From: Bacillota bacterium
GTDB lineage: Bacteria > Bacillota > Clostridia > Oscillospirales > Acutalibacteraceae
Direction of reading: 5' to 3'
DNA length: 64,000 bases
Assembly: GCA_023416955.1 (NCBI GenBank)
Contig: JAEZGM010000002.1
Coordinates: 1 to 64,000 of the forward strand
The notes under the pieces were generated by a model. It saw only the letters and a list, made by a program, of their open reading frames with translations, did not search any database and was not told the origin of the DNA. Numbering within the stretch: the stretch's first letter is position 1; the number at the start of each line of letters is the position of its first letter. Made by a program: the position numbers and the translations under genes. Shown one piece after another: positions 13,963-21,242 of this stretch.

Positions 13963-14955
13963 ATGGCACAGGTTCAGGTGGTTTATTTCAATGTTGCGGA
14001 TACTCTGGAGTATGAAAAATCCCTGCTGCAAAAGTGGGGGATTGATAACCTCGATTTGATTGAAGCAAAGGATTGCGGGCAGTCCTTTGCGGAGCGCGCG
14101 GGCGGCGCGGACGGCGCTGTCGTGGAATATGAGCAGGTTACGGATGATGTGATGGGGCGGCTTGCCAACTGTAAAATTATCGCCCTGCAGAGTATCGGCT
14201 ACAATAACATTGACATTGCGGCGGCAACAAAGCATCAAATTTGCGTAACAAACGCCCCCGGCTTCTGTACGGAAGAGGTTGCTTTGCACAGTGTCGGGCT
14301 GATCATTGACTTGGTGCGCAACATTTCCTATCATGACCGTGCCATGCGTGCGGGGAACTGGTCCTACGAGGCAGCACCCAAAACGACCCGTCTTTCCGGA
14401 AAAACAGCCGGGCTGGTCTATTTCGGCAGTATTCCCAAGGCAATGACGCCCATGCTGAAAGCAATGGGACTGCGGGTGCTCGTTTATGCGCCGACCAAAT
14501 CAGCGGAGTATCTGGCAAGGTTCGGTGCCGAAAAATCGGAAACATTGGAGGAGCTTTTGCAAACCGCAGATTTCGTATCCCTGCACATGCCTTTGCACGA
14601 GACGACAAGGCACATGATTGGGGAAGAGCAGCTGAAAATGATGAAGAAAAGCGCCTTTTTGATCAATACCGCAAGGGGCGCTGTAGTGGATGAACCGGCG
14701 CTCGTGCGCGCGCTGCGGGACGGTACCATCGCGGGGGCGGGAATCGATGTTTTTGAAGACGAGGCAAATCAAAAAACCGAGCTGACCCGGTTTGAAAACG
14801 TAGTGATTACGCCCCATACGGCATTCCTTTCAGAAGATTCGTTTTACGGCGCGAGGGAAATCGCGCTCAGGCAAATTGTGGATTGCCTTGTTTTGAAGCG
14901 CGCTCCGCAGAATTTGGTAAATAAAGAACTGGCAAATATTTTTCAGGCGGAATAA
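13963..14955 (+). CDS. D-2-hydroxyacid dehydrogenase family protein with a degenerate nucleotide-binding motif
   Basis: A 330-residue member of the NAD-dependent D-isomer 2-hydroxyacid dehydrogenase family, which reduces 2-keto acids to D-2-hydroxy acids. Catalytic residues are present: Arg in NTARGAVVDE, Glu in DVFEDE and His in VITPHTAF. The cofactor loop is odd. Where the family has G-x-G-x-x-G, this protein has Y-F-G-S-I-P (about residues 152-157), losing the first and third glycines. Either it binds the nucleotide differently or it has a changed role. AAAGGAGG (13949-13956) precedes the ATG at 13963. It sits 19 nt after the aminotransferase, whose keto-acid product would be a natural substrate. 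Confidence 0.82.
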   Translation: MAQVQVVYFNVADTLEYEKSLLQKWGIDNLDLIEAKDCGQSFAERAGGADGAVVEYEQVTDDVMGRLANCKIIALQSIGYNNIDIAAATKHQICVTNAPGFCTEEVALHSVGLIIDLVRNISYHDRAMRAGNWSYEAAPKTTRLSGKTAGLVYFGSIPKAMTPMLKAMGLRVLVYAPTKSAEYLARFGAEKSETLEELLQTADFVSLHMPLHETTRHMIGEEQLKMMKKSAFLINTARGAVVDEPALVRALRDGTIAGAGIDVFEDEANQKTELTRFENVVITPHTAFLSEDSFYGAREIALRQIVDCLVLKRAPQNLVNKELANIFQAE

Positions 14956-14986
14956 AGTGATATAAAACCGCAAAAGGAGAATGAAT

Positions 14987-16102
14987 ATGAGTAGATTTCT
15001 GTGTAATAAATTTGCAGGAAAAGAGGGGTACCACCTCGGCGAACAATTGAAAGATCAAGATTTCATCAAGCTGAACGCGAATGAATCTCCGTATCCGCCT
15101 TCTCCAAAAGTAATGGCGGCGATCACCAAAGCGCATTTCGACGACCAGCGCCTTTATGCTGACCCTCATAACACCGAGCTGGTGGAGACCATTGCGCAAT
15201 ACTGCGGGGTGGAAAAAGAGCAGGTGCTTGCCGACGGCGGCTCGGATGTGCTGCTGAGTTACTGCCTGCTGGCCTATGGCTCGGAGGGCGACGGATTCTA
15301 CTTCCCCGATGTGACCTACAATTTTTATAAAACGCTTTGTGACACTTACAGTGTAATATACCGCGAAATCCCATTGAAAGATGATTACAGCATCAATATA
15401 GAGGATTATTGCGCCTGCGGGCATCATGTGCTGATTGCGAACCCGAACGCGCCAAGCGGTCTGGTGCTCACTCCGAAGGACGTGGAACGAATTGTGGGCA
15501 CCAACCCTGGCCATATCGTGATTATCGACGAGGCCTACGTTGATTTTGACAATGAAACCAGTATTCCGCTGACTGAAAAATATGATAATCTGATCGTCAT
15601 ACAAACACTTTCTAAATCACGCAGCCTTGCGGGCGCGCGCGTCGGGTTTGCCATTTCTTCAAAAGAGGTCATTTCAGATTTGGATACGCTGAAAGCATCG
15701 TTCAACCCGGACAGCATCAGCAATATTTCTCAGGCAGCCGGATGTGCGGCAATGAAGGACATTGATTATATGAACTCCTGCACCCGGAAAATCATACAGA
15801 CCCGTGATTCGTTTGCAAAGGAATTAAAACGGCGCGGGTTTGAGGTCATGGAATCCCATACGAATTTTCTGTTTGCAAAGCCGCTCTTTATGGAGGCAAA
15901 AGCGTTTTATCTGGAAATGAAAAACAAGGGCGTTTTAATCCGTCATTTCGATCAGCCCAGAACGAATGATTATGTTCGTATTACAATCGGTTCACAGGAG
16001 CAGATGAAACAGGTGATAGAGCGGGTTGAGCAAATTCTTGCTGAAATGGAGGAAGAAAACGTTTCTGATAATCAGCCTGTATCATGCGCCGCTTTCGGCT
16101 GA
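14987..16102 (+). CDS. Class I/II PLP aminotransferase, HisC-like
   Basis: A 371-residue aminotransferase of the histidinol-phosphate aminotransferase fold. Substrate-end residues LNANESPYPPSP near residue 30, the ANPNAPSG motif near 150, the DEAYVDF aspartate and tyrosine, and the PLP lysine in LSKSRSLAGARVG near residue 208 are all present. True hisC genes usually sit in his operons; none is present here, so another alpha-amino acid or amino-acid phosphate may be the substrate. ATG 14987 was chosen because AAGGAGA (14974-14980) is 6 nt before it, while the in-frame ATG at 14981 directly abuts that site. The gene is 31 nt after the dehydrogenase stop. Confidence 0.88.
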   Translation: MSRFLCNKFAGKEGYHLGEQLKDQDFIKLNANESPYPPSPKVMAAITKAHFDDQRLYADPHNTELVETIAQYCGVEKEQVLADGGSDVLLSYCLLAYGSEGDGFYFPDVTYNFYKTLCDTYSVIYREIPLKDDYSINIEDYCACGHHVLIANPNAPSGLVLTPKDVERIVGTNPGHIVIIDEAYVDFDNETSIPLTEKYDNLIVIQTLSKSRSLAGARVGFAISSKEVISDLDTLKASFNPDSISNISQAAGCAAMKDIDYMNSCTRKIIQTRDSFAKELKRRGFEVMESHTNFLFAKPLFMEAKAFYLEMKNKGVLIRHFDQPRTNDYVRITIGSQEQMKQVIERVEQILAEMEEENVSDNQPVSCAAFG

Positions 16103-16234
16103 ACAAAAAGGCCATAGAAAATGAACTGCCGCCGAATGCGGAGTGTATGGAAGCGTTGCTTTTAAACACTCCGTTGCCGCGGATGGCCATTCTGTTTCTT
16201 TACACAAACATTAACATTTGGGAGGAAGATATTC

Positions 16235-17041
16235 GTGAACATACCCAGTGATTTTTGGGGAGGCGTTGTATACCTGCTGCAAAAGTATTTCCCCCTGTTT
16301 TTGGACGGATGTAAAAATACGATTCTGTTATCATTGATTGGTACATTCTTGGGCTGTCTGATCGGCCTATTGGTGGGCGTGCTGCGTACCGTTCCGAAGC
16401 CGGGTGCGCAGGCCAATCTGATTGTAAAGGCGCTCTACCATATCCTGCAGTTTATTCTGCTCGCTTACATAGAAGTTTTCCGCGGAACGCCGATGATGGT
16501 GCAGGCCATGGTCGTGTACTACGGTTCCATGCAGATGTTCGGAATCGATATGTCTGCAATGTTCGCCGGTTTTTTTGTGGTATCCATCAATACCGGCGCA
16601 TATATGGCGGAGACCGTGCGCGGCGGCGTGGAATCCATCGACGCGGGGCAGACCGAGGCGGCCAAAGCAATCGGCATGACGCACTGGCAGACGATGCTGA
16701 ACGTCATCCTGCCGCAGACTGTGCGAAATATTCTGCCGCAGATCGGCAATAACCTGATTATCAATATAAAAGATACTTCCGTATTGAACGTTATCTCCGT
16801 AACGGAACTGTATTTCAACGGAAAATCGGCGGCGGGCGTCTATTACCGTTACTTTGAAACCTACTTCATCATCAGCGTGATGTACTTTATTATGACATTC
16901 CTGTGCGCGCGCCTTCTGCGCTGGCTGGAACACAAAATCGACGGTTCCGGCACTTACGCGCTGGTTGACCCGCTTTCTGACCCCACGGGGACGATTCCTG
17001 TCAGAAATGGCAAAGGAGGAATGCACACATGGACGAAATGA
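16235..17041 (+). CDS. Polar amino acid ABC transporter permease
   Basis: A 268-residue membrane protein of the HisM/GlnP family with about five membrane segments. The EAA loop, which contacts the ATPase, is [20 protein letters not shown] (about residues 145-164). It should form the channel, as a homodimer, for the amino acid bound by SBP1 and/or SBP2. The start is GTG 16235 with GGGAGGAAG (16219-16227) before it. The tail after the last helix is longer than usual, and the ATPase gene begins inside it. Permease, ATPase and the three enzyme genes upstream read as one plus-strand unit with a 132-nt gap before this gene. Confidence 0.9.
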   Translation: MNIPSDFWGGVVYLLQKYFPLFLDGCKNTILLSLIGTFLGCLIGLLVGVLRTVPKPGAQANLIVKALYHILQFILLAYIEVFRGTPMMVQAMVVYYGSMQMFGIDMSAMFAGFFVVSINTGAYMAETVRGGVESIDAGQTEAAKAIGMTHWQTMLNVILPQTVRNILPQIGNNLIINIKDTSVLNVISVTELYFNGKSAAGVYYRYFETYFIISVMYFIMTFLCARLLRWLEHKIDGSGTYALVDPLSDPTGTIPVRNGKGGMHTWTK

Positions 17042-17781
17042 TGAACAATTCAATTATCAGGGTGGAGCATTTGAGCAAATCCTTCGGCAACCATGAGGTG
17101 CTCAGGGACATTGACTTCAATGTCAGACCCAAAGAGGTCGTGTGTATTATCGGCGCGTCCGGTTCCGGCAAGTCCACGCTGCTGCGCTGCGTTAATATGC
17201 TGGAAACCCCGACTTCAGGCGAAATCATATTCCACGATAATAGTATTTTTTCCAAAGGCTTTCACATTAATACTTACCGTGCACAGGTGGGCATGGTGTT
17301 CCAGTCTTTCAACCTTTTTCACAATATGACCGTGCTGGAAAACTGTATGGTCGGCACGAGAAAAGTACTGAAAAAAGGGAAAGAAGAGGCGCACGATACA
17401 GCGGTGAAATATCTCACAAAGGTCGGAATGGCGCCTTATATCAACGCAAAACCGGATCAGCTTTCCGGCGGGCAGCAGCAGCGTGTCGCCATTGCACGCG
17501 CACTTGCGATGGAACCCGAAATTTTGCTGTTCGACGAACCGACCAGCGCGCTCGACCCGCAGATGGTCGGCGAAGTGCTGCAGGTTATGCGCGAACTGGC
17601 AAAAGAGGGCTTGACCATGATGATTGTGACGCACGAAATGGCGTTTGCCCGTGATGTTTCTTCCCGCGTTATTTTTATGGATCAAGGTGTTATTGCGGAG
17701 GAGGGCCCGCCGCAGCAGATTTTCGAACACCCCGAGAATGAACGGACAAAAGAATTTCTTTCCCGCTTCATCAATAAATAA
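17029..17781 (+). CDS. Polar amino acid ABC transporter ATP-binding protein
   Basis: A 250-residue GlnQ/HisP-type ATPase. Walker A is GASGSGKST near residue 42, the Q-loop lies in [17 protein letters not shown], the signature is [20 protein letters not shown], Walker B is [12 protein letters not shown] and the switch is THEMAFA. All are standard for amino-acid importers. It overlaps the permease gene by 13 nt. The ATG at 17029 was kept because AAAGGAGG (17012-17019) precedes it; ATG 17038 or 17041 are possible later starts. A strong terminator follows. Confidence 0.93.
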   Translation: MDEMMNNSIIRVEHLSKSFGNHEVLRDIDFNVRPKEVVCIIGASGSGKSTLLRCVNMLETPTSGEIIFHDNSIFSKGFHINTYRAQVGMVFQSFNLFHNMTVLENCMVGTRKVLKKGKEEAHDTAVKYLTKVGMAPYINAKPDQLSGGQQQRVAIARALAMEPEILLFDEPTSALDPQMVGEVLQVMRELAKEGLTMMIVTHEMAFARDVSSRVIFMDQGVIAEEGPPQQIFEHPENERTKEFLSRFINK

Positions 17782-17836
17782 TGGCATTGACCCGGCCGTG
17801 ATTTCACTGTTTATGCACAAATATGAAATCATATGT

Positions 17837-17884
17837 AAAACAGGTACTGCCCGGAGTTTAATCCGGGCAGTACCTGTTTTTTAT
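17837..17884 (+). terminator. Terminator of the amino-acid transporter run
   Basis: AAAACAGGTACTGCCCGGA (17837-17855), loop GTTTAA, TCCGGGCAGTACCTGTTTT (17862-17880): a perfect 19-bp stem running into a T tract. Confidence 0.92.
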
Positions 17885-17945
17885 ATACGCAAATCCCTTA
17901 TGCGGACTGATTGTAGCCGTGGCTGGATTACCGGTACAAAGAATA

Positions 17946-17987
17946 AAGAGCAGTCGCTTCCCAAAATACAGGTTTGCGGCTGCTCTT
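17946..17987 (-). terminator. Terminator of SBP2
   Basis: On the minus strand AAGAGCAGCCGC pairs with GCGACTGCTCTT (one mismatch), followed by TATTCTTTG. It ends the minus-strand gene at 18010. Confidence 0.65.
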
Positions 17988-18009
17988 CGATTTATAGAGA
18001 AAGGGGAGG

Positions 18010-18891
18010 TTAATTCTGGCTGATCGGCTGTATGCTGATTGCCTGTTCCATCAGCTTTTCACGATCATCATCCGTCATTCCGCCAAGGACTTTGTTCATT
18101 CCGTCCAATGTCTCTGTATTCCCTTTTTTAACGGGAATACCCAGGTCGACGTCTTCGTCTGTCACCTTAAAGCTCTTGTCTGCATCCAGATTAATCATGG
18201 TGAGATCTTTGTTGGTGTAAACAGCTGCCATTGCGGTCGGCTTATCCATGATGACAATATCCGCTTTACCGGAGCTGACAGCTACCACCAGGGTGGGAAC
18301 ATCCGTCAGGCCGGGCTGGATTTCGGCTCCCGTAATCTGGGTCAGCTTGTCGTACCAGATGGTGTTCTGCATGGAGGTCGCCTTGGCACCCTTTAAGTCA
18401 TCCAGACTCTTGGCATTTTCATATTTGTTGCCCTTTTTTGTAACCGGAATTAAATTGGCCTTGTAGTAGACGCTCGTGAAATCCATGGTTTGCTTCCGTT
18501 TCTCTGTGATGCTCACGCCGCCGATAAAAGCGTCAATCTTGCCGCTTGTCACAGCGGTCGGCAGACCGTCCCATTCGATTTTATCAATTTCAAGCTCCCA
18601 ATTGTTCGCTTCGCAGATTTTTTTGGCAATCAAAATGTCATATCCGTTCGCATAAAGGTTCGTGCCGTTAATTTTAACCGCGCCGTTTGCATCGTCGTTC
18701 TGTGTCCAGACGAACGGCGCACCCGCGCAGTCCGAACCGATTTTTAATACCTTTTTTCCGGAAGAGGAAGCCGCGGGTGCTCCGGAAGCGGCGGAGGCGG
18801 TTGAACTTCCTGCACATCCTCCCAGTGAAAGCACTCCCGCAAGAATGACGCCGCTCAGCATCAGGAACAGCCATTTTCTTGACTTTACCAT
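18010..18891 (-). CDS. Polar amino acid ABC transporter binding lipoprotein (SBP2)
   Basis: A 293-residue lipoprotein with signal ending L-G-G-C, an Ala/Ser linker and a family 3 solute-binding domain. Fold landmarks are SDCAGAPFVWTQNDDANGAV, NGYDILIAKKICEANNWELE and GGVSITEKRKQTMDFTSVYY. It is paralogous to SBP1 over its whole length and points back toward the permease and ATPase genes, so the one transporter core probably serves two receptors of different specificity. The AAAGGAG-type site lies before the ATG at 18891. Its promoter and leader have the same layout as those of SBP1. Confidence 0.88.
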   Translation of the reverse strand: MVKSRKWLFLMLSGVILAGVLSLGGCAGSSTASAASGAPAASSSGKKVLKIGSDCAGAPFVWTQNDDANGAVKINGTNLYANGYDILIAKKICEANNWELEIDKIEWDGLPTAVTSGKIDAFIGGVSITEKRKQTMDFTSVYYKANLIPVTKKGNKYENAKSLDDLKGAKATSMQNTIWYDKLTQITGAEIQPGLTDVPTLVVAVSSGKADIVIMDKPTAMAAVYTNKDLTMINLDADKSFKVTDEDVDLGIPVKKGNTETLDGMNKVLGGMTDDDREKLMEQAISIQPISQN

Positions 18892-19062
18892 AAAAAATCT
18901 CCTTTCAAATTACACCTCTAATATTTTAACGGGAAACCGAAAATTCGGATTCCCAGTTAAAAACACAGTGCTCATGCGGAACTTTCGACGTACAAAAAGA
19001 ACGAAAGCATTTCGCAACGGTGCCGCTTACCGCTCCGAAAAATTCAGATTTGCTGTAAAACG

Positions 19063-19109
19063 AAAAACAGGCAAAGGAAACAACGCTGAATGCGCGGCCC
19101 CTTTGCCTG
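19063..19109 (-). terminator. Leader terminator of SBP2
   Basis: On the minus strand CAGGCAAAGG (19109-19100) pairs with CCTTTGCCTG (19077-19068) across a 22-nt loop and runs into TTTTT (19067-19063). It lies about 20 nt after the predicted transcription start and about 170 nt before the SBP2 start codon. Confidence 0.7.
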
Positions 19110-19135
19110 CTGACGATAAATATAATAATGAATTT

Positions 19136-19164
19136 ATTATATTAAAAAATTGCAAAAATGTCAA
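19136..19164 (-). promoter_or_regulatory. Promoter of SBP2
   Basis: On the minus strand TTGACA (19164-19159), 17 nt, TATAAT (19141-19136): both boxes match consensus exactly. Confidence 0.8.
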
Positions 19165-19327
19165 GAAACGCACATGATAAATAATCATTATTTTGCGCGC
19201 CGAAAATGGGTAAAATATTCTATACCTTAATGAATCAGCTAAAAATCTGCTCGAATTTTTATAATTCAGACGTTAAAAAGGGGAGGCGCAACCGGTTGCC
19301 CTTTAACCGCATAGAATAGATGTGGCA

Positions 19328-19423
19328 ATGCAGGAAAAAGTGTTTGATTATTTATGCCAAAAGATTTACAATAAACAAGTGTATTTCATGACGCTGGAGG
19401 AAGTAATTTGTCTGATTATCTAA
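19328..19423 (+). CDS. Candidate upstream ORF overlapping the prfC start
   Basis: ATG 19328 opens a 31-codon frame (MQEKVFDYLCQKIYNKQVYF, then 11 more residues) that ends with TAA at 19421-19423, 14 nt inside prfC in another frame. The prfC ribosome binding site lies inside it. No clear ribosome binding site precedes it, so it may be untranslated; if translated, it would couple to or interfere with prfC initiation. Confidence 0.25.
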   Translation: MQEKVFDYLCQKIYNKQVYFMTLEEVICLII

Positions 19424-20997
19424 ATGAAATTAAAAAGCGAAGAACTTTTGCAATCATATCCCACCCGGATGCGGGTAAAACGACCTTAACGGAGAAACTG
19501 CTTTTATACGGCGGCGCGATTCAGCAGGCAGGAACGGTAAAAGGAAAAAAGAACGCGAAGCATGTTGTGTCGGACTGGATGGAAATTGAAAAGCAGAGAG
19601 GAATTTCCGTTACTTCCTCTGTGATGCAGTTCCATTATAATGATTACTGCATCAATATTCTCGATACGCCGGGCCATGAGGATTTTTCCGAAGATACCTA
19701 CCGTACACTGATGGCGGCGGATTCGGCGGTCATGGTGATCGACGCGTCAAAAGGCGTGGAAAAGCAAACCCGTAAACTATTTAAGGTTTGCACGCTGCGC
19801 GATATTCCGATCTTTACGTTTATCAATAAAATGGATCGCGATGCGCGAAGCCCGTTTGACCTGATGGAAGAAATTGAGCAGGAACTGGGGATTCATACCT
19901 ACCCCATGAACTGGCCGATCGGTTCCGGCAAGGAATTCAAGGGCGTATATGATCGGAGCAAAAAAGCAATTCTTGCTTTTAAGGCGAACAATGGTCAGCG
20001 CGAGGTCGAGGCCACGGAAGCCGACATCAACGACAGCGGGCTGGATGAGCTCATCGGAGCGGATCACCGTAGCGAGCTAGTGGACGATATTGAGCTGCTG
20101 GACGGCGCCGGGAATGAGTTTGACCTTGAACAGGTTCGCCACGGAAAGGTATCGCCCGTATTCTTCGGTTCGGCGCTGACAAATTTCGGGGTGGAACCGT
20201 TTTTGGAAGAATTCCTAAATATGACGACGTCGCCGCTTCCGCGCGAGGCCGACACCGGAAAAATTGATCCCTTTGACCCGGATTTTTCCGCGTTTGTTTT
20301 TAAAATTCAGGCCAATATGAATAAAGCGCACCGCGACCGTATCGCGTTTATGCGCATTTGCTCCGGAAAGTTTGAAAAAGGCATGGAAGTTTTTCATGTG
20401 CAGGGCGACAAGAAGATGAAGCTTTCACAGCCGCAGCAGTTGATGGCGCAGGAGCGCGAAATTGTTGAGGAAGCTTATGCGGGTGACATCATTGGCGTAT
20501 TTGATCCCGGCGTTTTTTCCATCGGCGATACCATTTGTATGCCGGGCAATAAATTCCGTTACAGCGGCATTCCGACGTTTGCGCCGGAGCATTTCTCCCG
20601 CGTACGCCTTGTGGATACCATGAAGCGCAAGCAGTTTGTCAAAGGGATTTCACAGATCGCGCAGGAAGGTGCGATTCAGATTTTCCAGGATCTCGGCGGC
20701 GGCATGGAAGAAGTGATTGTCGGCGTTGTGGGTACCTTGCAGTTTGATGTGCTCGAATATCGGCTGAACAACGAATACAATGTTGAAATCCGCATGGAAG
20801 GCTTGCCGTACCAGTATATCCGCTGGATTGAGAACGCGGCGCTTGACCCCAAAACGTTGAACCTTACCTCCGATACCAAGCGCATTCAAGATTTAAGAGG
20901 GCATCACCTGTTGATTTTTGCCAATGAATGGAGTATTCGCTGGGCAGAGGAGCACAATAAAGATCTGGAATTGTCTGAGTTCGGAAAAAGCGAATAA
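19408..20997 (+). CDS. prfC: Peptide chain release factor 3 (RF3)
   Basis: A 529-residue translational GTPase that recycles RF1/RF2 from the ribosome after termination. G1 is SHPDAGKTTL near residue 18, the switch region holds RGISVTSSVMQF, G3 is DTPGHEDFSEDTYRTL, G4 is INKMDRDA, and the C-terminal domains III (FAPEHFSRVR, QLQFDVLEYR-like) are complete. The length is standard. The start is TTG 19408, with GGAGGAAG (19396-19403) 4 nt before it; the sequence from Ser2 (SDYLNEIKKRRTFAIISHPD) aligns with the family start. It is a single-gene unit with a terminator after it. Confidence 0.95.
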   Translation: MSDYLNEIKKRRTFAIISHPDAGKTTLTEKLLLYGGAIQQAGTVKGKKNAKHVVSDWMEIEKQRGISVTSSVMQFHYNDYCINILDTPGHEDFSEDTYRTLMAADSAVMVIDASKGVEKQTRKLFKVCTLRDIPIFTFINKMDRDARSPFDLMEEIEQELGIHTYPMNWPIGSGKEFKGVYDRSKKAILAFKANNGQREVEATEADINDSGLDELIGADHRSELVDDIELLDGAGNEFDLEQVRHGKVSPVFFGSALTNFGVEPFLEEFLNMTTSPLPREADTGKIDPFDPDFSAFVFKIQANMNKAHRDRIAFMRICSGKFEKGMEVFHVQGDKKMKLSQPQQLMAQEREIVEEAYAGDIIGVFDPGVFSIGDTICMPGNKFRYSGIPTFAPEHFSRVRLVDTMKRKQFVKGISQIAQEGAIQIFQDLGGGMEEVIVGVVGTLQFDVLEYRLNNEYNVEIRMEGLPYQYIRWIENAALDPKTLNLTSDTKRIQDLRGHHLLIFANEWSIRWAEEHNKDLELSEFGKSE

Positions 20998-21013
20998 AAT
21001 TATTCTGTATATG

Positions 21014-21055
21014 AAAGTCCCCAAAGCTGGTTGATACTAGTTTTGGGGACTTTTG
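21014..21055 (+). terminator. Terminator of prfC
   Basis: AAAGTCCCCAAA (21014-21025) pairs with TTTGGGGACTTT (21042-21053), loop 16 nt, followed by T residues. Confidence 0.85.
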
Positions 21056-21242
21056 TGCTATTTATATAAATAAATAAGCTTTTATAAACAAATTATTGAA
21101 ATAATATTTTTTAAAAATCTTATAAAGGAAATGTATTTGTGACCAAAGTGTGACCAATAATTAGTATAATTTTACTACCGGATAACAGTATTTTCCAATA
21201 ATAGAAACAAATACAATTATCAGTGTTAAAGAGGAGCCGTGA

